Source: Plasmodium malariae (lineage: Eukaryota > Apicomplexa > Aconoidasida > Haemosporida > Plasmodiidae). Taken from it: a stretch of 64,000 nucleotides of DNA. The DNA is taken from contig NC_041788.1 of assembly GCF_900090045.1 (NCBI RefSeq), forward strand, positions 2,909,501-2,973,500, written 5' to 3'. Below the pieces are notes generated by a model. That model worked only from the letters and a program-made list of their open reading frames with translations. It searched no databases and was not told the DNA's origin. The first letter of the stretch is position 1. Each line of letters opens with the position of its first letter. Positions 12,581 to 23,734 of the stretch are shown here, piece by piece. A program made the position numbers and the translations under genes.

Positions 12581-12997
12581 TTAATATAGTAATAAGGGCG
12601 AACGTGTTGAAACCTTTTTCATGCTCTACATTTCCCTTTTTTTTTCGAGAAAAATATTTTTTATAAAACAAGAATGCAGTATGTTGTACATAATTTTCAG
12701 CATGTGGAATGTAAAATAATAAATAATACATTATATACGTATAAGAGAAGTATTATTATTTCGTATATTTCTGAAATTAAAGGAGCACATTAAGAGCGCT
12801 TTCGTGAATGCTCAACGTAGATGTATGTCCCATTATTCATACGTATATACATACATATATACAATACGTACATGTATGTACTGTATGTATGAATATATGT
12901 ACGATACACGATTTCATTGATTGTCGAGCATTTTTTTTCGAATTGTTAACTTCCACACCTCTGAAACCCATCATCGCTTACATCGTGCACCTTACAA

Positions 12998-14990
12998 ATG
13001 GACGAGGAGGGAGCAGAAAATGAAAGTATGTACAATATTGTCCAAGAAAAAAAAAATAAAAAAATAAAAAAAAAAAAATTGAAAAAAGAGAAGAATGTTA
13101 AGGTAAACGATATTGTAAGCTGCATTGCCTTTTTATCAAAAGATGAGAAGAAGATAGGAAGTAAAAAGGACCTGTGGAGGTATTCGCACATAAGAATAGA
13201 ATATGTACATATACGTATATGTAAACGTATGATGTCTGCACATTTCTTTTCCTATATATACTGTCTTTTTTTCATTTTTTTCATTTTTTTCATTTTTTTC
13301 ATTTTTTTTTGTGTGTTTATTCCTCTTATTCTGACGCAAATAGAAAAACTGTGCTACTACGTAATATATGCAATTCATATGCTATTTCGCGCGCCATGTA
13401 ATATATATATATATATATGTATATATAGTTACATGCTAATGTTTTCATATATATATATATATATATGCTTGACGCAGCGAGGAGGACGAGTCTAGCTCAA
13501 TCCGCGGAAAGAACAAATCAAAGAAGAAAAGGAAAAAAAAGAGCTACGTATCGGAATCAAACGAATATATAGAGTTAGAAAACGTATTTAATGACGAACA
13601 TGAATATCGAAAGGTGATAACTGAAGACAGCATTATAGCAAATGATAAAAAGTATATATATGAAGATGAGTTGCATTTAGAAACAGATGATGTTCTAATA
13701 TTGAACGGTAAAATATATAGCGATGTAGGTACTCTAGAAACACACATCTTTAATTATGATGAAGATATATTTAATATATATGATGATGCAATAATAGATA
13801 ACTACCCCTTATGTTTACAAATTATAAACACGTGTTCCTATTATAAAAATAAGAATATTGTAGCTATAGGTACTTTAAATAAAGATATAGGTCTATGGGA
13901 TGTACATAATATTCAGGAGTTGGAGGCTTTGAGCTATTTAGGCAATAAGGACAGTAACGAGAGTGGTAGAAAAAAAGGCGGAGATACAAAAGATGGAAGT
14001 AAACGCTGCGGCGTTGATAAAAACGGACGGAAAAAAAGAAGCAGACTATATGAGGACATACAAGATGATAAGTTACATGGTCATAGTGACTGCGTAACTT
14101 GCTTGAATTTATCAAAATTAACACCAAATTTGTTATGCAGTGGTTCGAAAGATTGCTCCATAATACTGTGGGATCTGTCTATGCTTAGTCCTTTACATTC
14201 TTTTAACTTTCATAACAAAAAAATTAATAATATTTCTTTTCATACAACTGATAGAAACATATTGCTCTCTACCTCCTCTGATAAAACTATAAAAATATTC
14301 GATATACGAAAGAATACAGTAGCATTAAGCATTCCGTTTGACAAAACCCCAGAATCAACTATATGGAGTATATGGGATGACAGTATAATATTTTCTTCTG
14401 ATGTTAAGGGGTATATAAATAAGGTAGATATACGTCAAGTTACATCATCATCAAAATCAGTACCATTTAATCGTGCTAAAAATAATATTGTCCAGTTCAA
14501 GGCATTTAACAAATCGTGTGTTGCGTTACTGAGCCCTATTATAGATTACAAGAATTTGATATTGGCAGGATCAGAAGATGGAATTGTTAAGGTTTTCGAC
14601 TTTAGCATCTTTACAGAAAGAGAACAGCCGCATTGTGTTTATACAAAGAACATGGACAGGGTAAGCGACCGACGAATGCACAAATGGGCATACTGTGTAT
14701 ATGCATACATAAATACATACGTTACCTATACTGAGATATATGTCCTTATACGTATATGTATGTATATCGAACATGTTACTGTTGAGTTGTGAGACACGCA
14801 TGATGCCTACACTTGAATATCACCACTTAGCATATTTTACCTTTTTTTTCTTTTTTTTTCTTTTTTTTAGAATTTATTTTGTATGCAGAATAATGAAGAT
14901 TGGCCAAATGTCGTATTCTTAGGATGTGATCAATTATATGATTGGGATTTAAAATCTTGTAATGAGATAAGAAAATATTTTAAAATGTGA
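12998..14990 (+). CDS. PWP1: Periodic tryptophan protein 1 (PWP1), WD40 ribosome-biogenesis factor (3 exons)
   Basis: Exons are 12998-13179, 13478-14660 and 14871-14990. Introns of 298 and 210 nt have borders AG|GTATTC..GCAG and AGG|GTAAGC..TTTAG, and all phases join to 494 residues. The N-terminus is acidic and Lys-rich (VNDIVSCIAFL, then EEDESSSI and a basic stretch), as in PWP1. A pre-propeller module holds TDDVLILNGKIYSDVGTLET. The WD40 propeller then includes GTLNKDIGLWDV, an inserted charged loop (about residues 200-240), a second blade with SGSKDCSIILWDLS, STSSDKTIKIFDIR, and a penultimate blade with LAGSEDGIVKVFDFS. The last exon supplies the closing blade (VVFLGCDQLYDWDL). PWP1/Pwp1 acts in the nucleus and nucleolus in pre-rRNA processing and rDNA chromatin. 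Exon 1 is short, so the N-terminal border is the least certain part; the third exon is needed to close the propeller. Confidence 0.88.
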
Positions 14991-15419
14991 AAAGACGAAG
15001 AATTGGAGGGGCAGAGTAACGATACATACTCATCTGTTGTTTACTTCTTCACCATCACTATCAGCTTTACATGTACATTTAATTTTCGTATCGCCTTTAA
15101 ATTTTTTTATTTTATTTCTTTTCCTCCATTTGATGTATATCTGTGATAAATTTTTGCCATTTTTCATATTTGCAAATAATTAAAAATTAACCATGTTCTT
15201 TTTTTTTTTTTACTCTACTACCCTTCCCGTCCATCTGAAATAATTTTTTTTTTTTTCTTTTTAATACTAGACTTATACAAAACTTTATTTCATCTTTTAA
15301 TTTTTTTTGTTTGTTCATTTTGTTGCTCTCATAACTTGTTAATATTTTTTCTTTGTGTATATCTTGACAAAATTTGTTAACCAATCTTACAAACTCGCAT
15401 ATTATATGAACACACAGAT

Positions 15420-15545
15420 ATTTTATTCTATTTTATTTTATTCTATTTTATTTTATTCTATTCTATTTTATTTTATTCTATTTTATTTTATTCTATTTTA
15501 TTTTATTCTATTTTATTTTATTCTATTTTATTCTATTTTATTTTA
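15420..15545. repeat. TTTTATTCTA-type 5/10-bp repeat
   Basis: About twelve alternating TTTTA and TTCTA pentamers in tandem. All forward frames stay open (Phe/Tyr/Leu/Ser), without coding meaning. Confidence 0.85.
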
Positions 15546-15694
15546 TTTATTTATTTTTTTTTTTGTAAAATTTAGCGCTTCTTATCCTGTGCATAATAGG
15601 AGCTTTACCATTTAAAAAAAAAAAAAGGAGAGCGAAATTCGCCGCGGTTGATAAAAGCACATAGGGATCATTAAATTGCGTCCATATGTTCTTA

Positions 15695-15790
15695 AATACA
15701 TATATGTATAAGCATACGTATGTATGTACAAGCATACTTATGTATGTACAAGCATACTTATGTATGTACAAGCATACTTATGTATATGTA
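15695..15790. repeat. 20-bp repeat (TATGTATGTACAAGCATACT)
   Basis: Four to five copies of the 20-bp unit. The unit contains the partly self-complementary words GTATGTAC and GCATACTTATGT, so single strands could fold weakly. Confidence 0.8.
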
Positions 15791-16089
15791 TGCGCGCGTT
15801 CTTCTTTTATGCCTGCATGAATTTAAATTGTTGGGAAAACCAAGCGAGATAAGAACTTCGCTTCTGTTCATTGAAACTTAAATGAGCAAACAAAAAGAGA
15901 GAAAAAAAAAAAAAGAAAAAACTAATATATCATTACATATATTTTTTGTATGTATTTTACTTACAAGTGCTTTAGGTAGTCTGTTAGAGGGGCCTATCTA
16001 TAAATAAAAAAGCATATACATAAATCAGAGGTATTGTCATAGAAAAAAAACAAAAAAAAAAAAAAATAATCAGAGGGAAATAACAAAAT

Positions 16090-16190
16090 AAAGAAAAATA
16101 AACTGAAATAAAAGAAAAATAAACTGAAATAAAAGAAAAATAAACTGAAATAAAAGAAAAATAAACTGAAATAAAAGAAAAAATAAAATA
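16090..16190. repeat. 21-bp repeat (AAAATAAACTGAAAT core)
   Basis: Four to five perfect 21-bp copies; since 21 is a multiple of three, one minus-strand frame reads a seven-residue Phe/Ser/Tyr unit (VYFSFIS). No independent sign of coding. Confidence 0.8.
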
Positions 16191-16294
16191 AAATAAAGGT
16201 TTAACAAAACAACATAAAATTGAAGGTAGCACTTTTACCAAGAGGAAGAGTGTACCCGCCATCGTGTCAAATCGAATGTGCCTACTTAAAATGG

Positions 16295-16334
<40 letters not shown>

Positions 16335-16600
16335 CTATACATGTATGTGTCACGTACATATAATATATAACATACGTTTATATATCACATACATGTATAT
16401 TTGTATGTATGTACAATCCGTGCACTAACGAAACGACTGTTCGTTTGACGAAAACTTAAGTTTCTTATCCTTAAGCTGATCGTTAAAGTAAGTTTTTTTC
16501 TTTAAAAAAATAAGCTAAAAAAAAAAAAAAAAAAAAAAAAAATGAAATAAAGAAGAGAGTTTCATTACACAACAGCTTTTTAATTTATATGATTAAATAT

Positions 16601-16603
16601 GTA

Positions 16604-16660
<57 letters not shown>
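16601..16660. repeat. (TA)n tract
   Basis: An alternating TA run of about 55 bp upstream of the TMEM205-like gene. Confidence 0.85.
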
Positions 16661-16664
<4 letters not shown>

Positions 16665-16938
16665 CTTTTTTAGTATGAATTTATATACTTATGTAAGTAC
16701 GAATACTGTATGTATATATGTATATGTTTGCTTATATGCTGTTCGCATGTGTACAATAATACTACTTTGTTTTTGCATTCTTGTATATCTGTTATCTATT
16801 CGTGGGTGAACCTTGCATTTATTTGTTTGTTTATAAAATAAGTTATAGAAGAAATATTTTGCAGCATTTTTGAAAAAAAATCAAAGCTGAACTTTTTTTT
16901 TTTTATCCTAATATTTTTATTGAAAGAAATAAAAAAAG

Positions 16939-17105
16939 ATGGGAGCCACTACAAGTCACTTGAGATGCTTAACAAATATTGCTGGTGGGATTAATAAGCA
17001 GAATGGGAAAAACATGGAAAAAAAAATAAAAAATAAGGAAATGTACATACATAAGTATATAAATTAATGTATATACATATACATTTATATATATACATAT
17101 ACACC

Positions 17106-17148
<43 letters not shown>

Positions 17149-17805
17149 TTATATATACATGTACATATATATGTACATATAGATATGTCACACCTGTGAT
17201 GGTAATAAATTTTGGAAGGGGGAAGGGGGAAGAGCATGAGCCTATGTATGATCATAAATCTTCATTATGTTAGCAGCGCATTTACTGTATCCATATAGTC
17301 CTTTATGAGGTAAATTGTCCGTGCGCGCGTGCGCCAGGGCTTGTACATGCATATGTATGTATGTGTGTATACGCATATATATATTGTCTTATTTACAAAA
17401 TAAACGCGCTTCGGATATGAAGGACTACCAAGTAATGTACGAAAGATGAAGGGAAATACGTTTTTCCTTCCATATTCGAATTAAGGCAGTAGCAGTAGCG
17501 GTTGTTGTAGGTGTTCTAGCAGTGGTAATCGTAGTCGTGCTGGTAGTACTAGTCTTGCTGTGGCTGATGCGTAGCCTAAAACATTAGACGCTACTATGGA
17601 TCACCAATTCTGCTTTATATACGCATTTATTTTATTTTTTTTTATACTCATTCTTTCTCCCCCCCTTTACTACCTTCCCGTGTTATTGCATACAAAATGG
17701 ATATATACATATATATATATATATTTAAGTGTATATATATATTTATATTTAAGTGCATATATATATATATATATTTAAGTGTATATGTATATATATATTT
17801 AAGTG

Positions 17806-17837
<32 letters not shown>

Positions 17838-18545
17838 ACGAAATGCAATATAAATAAAAAAACCTGTTTAAAAAAAAAAAAAAAAAAAATTGTCAGTAGT
17901 ACTTTATTTTTTTCTTTTTGCATGTACATATGCATGTGAATGTACTTTCCCTTTTCAGGGTTGTCAAGTCTGGTACTTTCGCTTTTCCCCAAGTTGATAA
18001 TAAAAAACCCACAAGTTCTTAGGCCTTTGTTAAATGTAAGTTGGGGATATTTATTTGGTTCAACATTTTGGTTATGTATATTTTCGGATGTTGGGTTAGT
18101 GAGAAGTTTAAAAAATATGAGACGAACAGTAATTCCGGAAGATGCAGAAGAAGCAAAAAAGCAGTTAGAAGAAATGAATAAGTCAGAAGAGGGTTTTAAA
18201 AGAAGGAATAAAGATTTTCAATATTTTTTTAGTTTTTCTACTTTATTTTCTGGTATTCTGTTACTTACAACAGTTAGACTTGCTAATCATAATTTACAAT
18301 TAAGAATCAGTTCATCAGTTGTTGCTTTGTCATGTCTATTAAATAATTTATATTTGCATAGCAAAATTTATAATTTAAAATTGAAGAAAGAAAATTTATA
18401 CAGTGAGCTAATTGAAAATCCAAAAGATGAAAAAATTATTGCAGATATAAAAAAAAATAAAAAAGAATTTCATTTGTACCATGGTTTATCACTTTTATCG
18501 TTATACATATCCTTTTTGGGTTTAACCCCTTATGTGTTTACATAA
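16939..18545 (+). CDS. TMEM205/DUF4149-like membrane protein (2 exons)
   Basis: Exon 2 (17959-18545) carries nearly all of the protein. Exon 1 (16939-16984) supplies MGATTSHLRCLTNIA, and the join at G|GTGGGA..CTTTTCAG restores one Gly codon and gives 210 residues. Four hydrophobic segments can be seen: WGYLFGSTFWLCIFSDVG, FSFSTLFSGILLLTTVRL, LRISSSVVALSCLLNNLY and LSLLSLYISFLGLTPYVF. Between the first two is an amphipathic charged stretch, and the last is preceded by FHLYHGLS. In animal TMEM205 and the DUF4149 family the same order occurs: an early WGS-FW helix and a C-terminal F..YHGLS-LCNL helix. Their molecular role is poorly known (endomembrane or plasma membrane). The intron would be 974 nt, long for this window, and the donor is weak. 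The alternative start is an in-frame ATG at 17940 just before the acceptor, giving 201 residues. Confidence 0.72.
17700..17840. repeat. TA-rich repeat with TTTAAGTG spacers
   Basis: Five to six irregular units of (TA)n interrupted by TTTAAGTGTATATG, inside the proposed long intron of the TMEM205-like gene. Confidence 0.75.
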
Positions 18546-19079
18546 TTATTTTGTAGCCTGGGCCTTGAACTAGTATGGAAGTACCAACCATATGTTACAT
18601 GGTTTGCAGCGGGGAATCAGGGAAGTGGTACATCTTAGATTTATGTGTTATTTGTGCATGTTCTGTGCATGTATGTTTGTATATGTGTGTGTATGTATTC
18701 ATGTGCATTATATATATATTGTGAAAGAGTCAAAAGAATAAAAATATTCGTGTACATGTTAGTAGTGAACCGCAGTTATAAGAATGTTTATATGATTACC
18801 ATCATATATGCACGTATGTATATACGTAAACATACGCGTAAGATGTACACATAAACATATTCGTGAACATGTTTATGGTTTTATCATGTGTACATAAATA
18901 CATATGTACGTGTTCATAAAAAAAAGAAAAAACAAAACCCAGAAAAATTACAAATCTCTTATTTTTGATAAAGTGGAAAATAATTTAGATACACATAAAG
19001 TTGGATCTGTTCATGTGATGAATTTGATCTTTTGTGCGTGTGCATATGTTTGTTAGTAAATGTTAGTGCATGCTTATGT

Positions 19080-19232
19080 TTATGAGTATGTTCAAGCGTA
19101 TGTTCATGCGTATGTTCATGCGTGTGTTCATGCGTATGTTCATGCGTGTGTTCATGCGTGTGTTCATGCGTATGTTCATGCGTGTGTTCATGCGTGTGTT
19201 CATGCGTGTGTTCATGCGTGTGTTTATGCGTA
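19080..19232. repeat. 12-bp minisatellite (GTATGTTCATGC/GTGTTCATGCGT)
   Basis: About twelve 12-bp copies in which a single base alternates (GTATG or GTGTG). It is notably richer in G+C than its surroundings. With a unit divisible by three it opens Met/Arg/Val/Cys frames on plus and minus, which I regard as artefacts. Confidence 0.88.
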
Positions 19233-20439
19233 TATGTTCATATGTATATGTATATTGGTATGTTATATATTTGCATATGCGTACTACATATATATGCACA
19301 TTTTCGGAGTAATCACCCGCTTACAGTACGCAGTAAATACTTTCATGGATAAAGAGAAAATTTATTCTAAAAAAAAAAAAAATGAAATATTTTAATAAGA
19401 CGTAAACCTCTTGTAATTTTTAAGAAAAAGGACATTCTTGCCACATCATATAAACAGCAAGTTTTAGTGGCACAGTATTACTTTTTGTATTTATTCTTTT
19501 AAAAAAAAAAAAAAAAAGACAACAAAAATGGGGCGAACAGATGGGAAAAAAATAGTAGAAAAAATAGGACAAAAACAAATGTATATCAAAGGAGCCCATT
19601 CGTTGGTTAAAAAAAAATTTCTTTTCTTTTTTCTTTTTCCTTTTCTTTTTTCATTTTTTTGGTTATTGCATAAAATTAACTAGAGAACATTACCCCTCAA
19701 ACATTTCTATCTTTTACATTACAAACGGATACAAGCTTTTTTTTTTCCCTTTTTTTTCTTTAATTTCAAGTGCATTATTGGCATACTGATATATATATAT
19801 ATATATCATACACAATAATTTAATATGTGTCAAAAAAAAGGATAAATTTGCCAAAATTTTAAAGCATTTCTCTATTCTACTTTATAACACAAATTGAAGA
19901 GAAAGGGGCACAGAATTTTATAAAAATAAAGATGCTTCATCCTTACTGTATTGCGAATTTACCTTTTTAAATAATATAACAACAAGATGAGGAATTAAAA
20001 CAACAAAAAGAACATTGTTATACATATTTATGAAAAAATAACAAACAAGTTTACTATTTTTCAAGAGATCCGTACTAACATTTTTTTTTTTTTTTTTGTA
20101 TAAGCATTTTGGCAATGCTGCTCATTACTCTAATATAAGCACATATTTATATGTACATCAATATGTACATATATATATATATATATACAAACATATATCA
20201 CAGATTTTTGAGAAGCAAATTTGACGATTTAGAAAAAGCGAAGATATATAGCCAACGTCCCAATTACTTCAAGAGAAAATTCGCGAATTTTGTGAGTTTG
20301 CAAAGTTTGCGAAAATTGTGAAATTGTAAACAATACTTTTAGCTTAATAATGAACTGTTATTTTTGTTATTTATTTTTATGTATTTATTTTAAGTATATA
20401 TGTTCATGTTTTTTATTCATGTTACTTATTTATACCATT

Positions 20440-20505
20440 GATTTATGCCAATTATTTATGCCAATTATTTTTGCCAATTATTTTTGCCAATTATTTATGG
20501 AATTT
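20440..20505. repeat. 13-bp repeat (TTATTTTTGCCAA)
   Basis: Four to five copies of TTATTTTTGCCAA or TTATTTATGCCAA, about 340 bp upstream of the HUB1 start. Confidence 0.75.
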
Positions 20506-20846
20506 ATTTAATTTTTTTTTTTCGAGCGATTTGAGTTATTGCATAAAATAAATATGGTATGTTCAGTAAATTGTAGAAAGAACATCCATTGTAATTTCGA
20601 GTTGGTAAAATTAAGATAAAATTTACGTTTCATTATGTATGTACATATACACATGTACATGTACATATATATATATATATATAACAGTGTGAATAGCGTC
20701 CATAAAAGTTATTAACTTCGTAATGAAGTTACCGAGGAATTCCCCAATTAACAGCTACTTGAAAATGTATGAACAGATATTACTTTTGTTTGTACATGTA
20801 TAATATATTTGTAATTTTAGAAAAAAAAAAAAAAAAAAAAAAAAAA

Positions 20847-21042
20847 ATGATAGAAATAATACTCAACGATCGACTGGGAAAAAAAATTCGAGTGAAATGT
20901 AACCCGGATGATACCATCGGAGATTTAAAGAAACTTGTGGCTGCGCAGACAGGTTATACACCATTTTGAGATTTAACTGTATAGACTGTTCCTGTGTGTA
21001 TAAATAAATGCATGATACGTATGTGTGTAGATACGTATATAC

Positions 21043-21078
<36 letters not shown>

Positions 21079-21249
21079 GTATATGCATGTACGTGTGTAC
21101 AAATCAGTTGTATACTTCTCACCCCACGTACAGGAACAAGAGCTGACAAAATAAGAATACAGAAATGGTATACTATATATAAAGATCATATCACATTACA
21201 AGACTATGAAATAAAAGATGGAATGAACCTTGAATTATATTACAACTAA
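20847..21249 (+). CDS. HUB1: Ubiquitin-like protein HUB1/UBL5 (2 exons)
   Basis: Exon 1 is 20847-20952 and exon 2 is 21134-21249. The 181-nt intron (G|GTTATA..TACAG) rejoins one Gly codon, for 73 residues, exactly the length of human UBL5. The start follows a long poly-A, and the protein begins [18 protein letters not shown]; an in-frame ATG at 20769 is ignored because the family starts with MIE. Other family marks are [33 protein letters not shown] and the C-terminal DGMNLELYY followed by one residue. HUB1/UBL5 is a beta-grasp protein that lacks a diglycine tail, binds spliceosomal partners such as Snu66 without covalent attachment, and affects splice-site choice. The terminal Tyr-Tyr-X is retained. 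Together with CWC22 it is the second splicing factor in this window. Very confident. Confidence 0.96.
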
Positions 21250-21294
21250 AGTTATATAGTGAAGACGGTGCATGGGCAGATACCTTGAGAATAT

Positions 21295-21355
21295 TCGCAT
21301 ATCTATCTATATATATCTGTCTATATCTATCTATCTATATCTATCTAGATATCTA

Positions 21356-21390
<35 letters not shown>

Positions 21391-21395
21391 ATCTT

Positions 21396-21400
<5 letters not shown>
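21295..21400. repeat. CTAT tetranucleotide repeat
   Basis: An irregular run of CTAT and ATCT units ending in seven clean CTAT copies and then (TA)n. Likely length-polymorphic. Confidence 0.85.
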
Positions 21401-21428
<28 letters not shown>

Positions 21429-21899
21429 ATGCTCATGGGTACATATCGTGATATAGAGGGAAACATAAATCAGATTTAAGAATAGGTAGCGGACGAGGTA
21501 GAGGACAACGAAGATTAACAGTGAAATCAAGGTGTTACATATTTGATACAACTTACTATCCATAGTTTGAATTTTTTTGAACATACAATTTTGCATTTTT
21601 TTTTTTTTTTTTTTCTTATAAGCAACCGCACACACAAAAAAGAGTATATCTACAATATGAATATACATTTTTTAAAAATTTAGGTTAAATTTTTTTTTAT
21701 GCATTATTACACTACAACGTATATGTTGACACGTTTCTTTCTTTTTTAATTTTTTAATTATTTTTTTTAACTTGAATGACATAATTTATTTTTGTATTCC
21801 CGTTAAACTTTTTTATTTTTTTCGTTACTGTCACATTGGGCGATATGGTTTTACTCTTACATACGCGTTCACACATAAGCGTGCATGTGCATTCGTACG

Positions 21900-21962
<63 letters not shown>

Positions 21963-23247
21963 GCATATATACTCAATAGTACATACGAATTTTCCGCGTT
22001 ACCCATTAGTGATACATACTACATAATAACTCTTCTTTGTAATTGTAAAATTTTTTTTTTTTAATTTTTTGTATCAGAAGATGATAAACTTCAAAAGGCA
22101 TGCAAAAATTTGAGAAATAAAAAAAAAAATAAAATGAAATTTTAATAAGGCTTTTCCTTAACATGGAAAAGCAAAAGGGTAATGAAGTGTTTGATATAAT
22201 AAGGATGTACACAAATAATACAAAAAACAGAGTTTTAACTACTTGAATCTTTACTAACATTTGATGTACCCTTTAGTTTACGGGCATACTTCGAACGAAC
22301 ATGTTTTATGTATAAACATACTTTTGCATTTGCATTTGTATTAGCGTTTGTTGTTGCTTTTACTTTTACTTTTCATACATTCGTTATTATATCTTATTTG
22401 TATGTTTTTCTTTTATTTTTTTAACTCGTCCAAATACATTTATATAAATATATATATATGTATATGTTTATATGTACATGTATCTATGTACGCGTATTTA
22501 TCGTACGAGTGGGCAATACCTAAATTTTGCCTATTTTTTGCTTGTTCAACATTGGGATGGCCTTTTTTCTCAATTTTTAACAACACAGTAGTGGTAGAAT
22601 AACTTCACATGAAAAAATAATATGACACATAATATTCTATTTTTTGTAAAAAAAAAAAAAAGAGAAACACTATAGCATTTTTTTTTTTTTGTAAAAAAAA
22701 AAAAAAAAAAAAAGAAAAAAAAAGAAAAATTACAGCAATTTTTTTTTTTTTCTTTTAAAACATAATAAATTTATTTTTTTGAATAATGGGTTTACAAAAA
22801 TTCGATAAGTTCATATATTCCTAGGTTTGTACACGCCTCAGTGGTACAGTGTTACGTGGTAAGCTACATAAGTAATACATATACAGAAATGTATGCATAT
22901 TTTTACCCCTTTGTGTACGCCCATAAATGACCTCACTGTTTTAATTTTGAAAAGTTAGTGGATGAATGAAAAATTATTTGAAAAGGAGCATTCCATCAAG
23001 ATTCCTTAAATTGGTGTTCATTTTAAGCTGTATATAAATATATACAAAATATATATATGTACAGAGCATATGCTGTAAGTGAAGCCTTATAATACCTATG
23101 CATATGCATACGTACATGTGTATATATGCACATATACATATCTACATAGGAGTAAACAACACCCATATGCCGTTCTTTCTTGGTGCATCACCTCTAGTTT
23201 GAGCTAAGCTTTTTCAAATCAGTTATTCTGACCGTGCCCATGTGTAC

Positions 23248-23297
<50 letters not shown>

Positions 23298-23507
23298 ATA
23301 TGGGAATATACAAAATATCCTTTTTTTTCTGAGTATATATGTGTGTGGGTATTTGCAAGGATACTAGCGTATATTTATACACATGTGCACATATTTGTAT
23401 GCTTTGAATTTGCTGCTTTCCCTCAGAGCATAGGAATATTCAGTGGTGAGAGCAAAAATAGGGATCATTTTACAGAATAAGGTAAGTGAGGGGGGAAACA
23501 AATAAGC

Positions 23508-23700
23508 AGATAAACAAATACACAAGCAAATAAACAAATACCCAAGCAAATAAACAAATACACAAGCAAATAAACAAATAAGCTAGCAAATAAACAAATA
23601 AGCTAGCAAATAAACAAATAAGCTAGCAAATAAACAAATAAGCTAGCAAATAAACAAATAAGCTAGCAAATAAACAAATAAGCTAGCAAATAAACAAACG
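23508..23700. repeat. 20-bp minisatellite abutting a start codon
   Basis: Nine to ten copies of AAGCTAGCAAATAAACAAAT (early copies with CACAAGC or CCAAGC) end about 35 bp before the ATG at 23735. It must lie in the 5' UTR or core promoter of the 788-residue gene. Confidence 0.9.
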
Positions 23701-23734
23701 AATAGACTAACTGACTACCCGTTTAGCGGCGAAG

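Larger units (their letters stand above)
8533..12997. other. Intergenic, divergent promoter region
   Basis: These 4.5 kb separate the divergent starts of the FG-rich gene (-) and PWP1 (+) and should contain both promoters. No frame has convincing coding character. The content is poly-A/T blocks, a pyrimidine-rich stretch (8840-8935), (TA)n runs (9660-9720, 11322-11373) and several minisatellites listed separately. Microsatellite frames such as 10553-10885 are products of the repeats. A short frame at 12068-12280 has somewhat mixed composition but no motif I recognise. Confidence 0.6.
14991..16938. other. Intergenic between PWP1 and the TMEM205-like gene
   Basis: About 1.9 kb between two plus-strand genes, holding the PWP1 3' end and the next promoter. 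It contains repeats listed separately and long poly-A (16293-16330, 16516-16541). A minus-strand frame at 15984-16262 begins with a plausible hydrophobic stretch (MAGTLFLLVKVLPSILCC) but at once enters the 21-bp repeat, and I do not call it. Confidence 0.55.
18546..20846. other. Intergenic between the TMEM205-like gene and HUB1
   Basis: About 2.3 kb between two plus-strand genes. It holds a GTGTTCATGCGT minisatellite, pyrimidine-rich stretches (19618-19660, 19738-19765) and a 13-bp repeat near 20440-20505. A minus-strand frame at 19918-20115 has a hydrophobic centre (NVLFVVLIPHLVVILF) and is described under findings; I see no proper start codon for it. Confidence 0.55.
21250..23734. other. 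Intergenic upstream of the 788-residue gene
   Basis: About 2.5 kb between two plus-strand genes. Simple CTAT repeats follow HUB1 (21295-21400), then TA-rich and poly-A/T DNA (several A or T runs of 10-20 at 22650-22760), a (TA)n run at 23252-23292 and a 20-bp array ending next to the following start codon. No credible gene was seen; the minus frame 22006-22260 is hydrophobic but without a recognisable motif. Confidence 0.55.

Noticed and set aside
12399..12731. 110-codon minus-strand frame with repeated FYGLFYMPVF
   Set aside because: Mostly the 26-bp array; the non-repeat part is short and without motifs.
15420..15545. Possible CRISPR-like or mobile-element repeats among the arrays
   Set aside because: Arrays have no unique spacers of constant length, no inverted ends and no associated genes; they are plain minisatellites in a eukaryotic genome.
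15984..16262. 92-codon minus-strand frame beginning MAGTLFLLVKVLPSILCC, signal-peptide-like
   Set aside because: After about 30 residues it consists only of the 21-bp repeat, and no downstream exon was found; left as unproven.
17474..17580. GC-richer stretch with GTAGTCGTGCTGG words suggesting a tRNA or structured RNA
   Set aside because: No cloverleaf with a T-loop GTTCRA and paired acceptor could be drawn.
19060..19395. Frames rich in Met-Arg-Val-Phe or Cys-Ser-Cys-Val
   Set aside because: Readings of the 12-bp repeat with a period divisible by three; no sequence outside the repeat supports a gene.
20769..20846. Upstream in-frame ATG extending HUB1
   Set aside because: The extension includes a Lys run from poly-A, and the family begins exactly at MIE.
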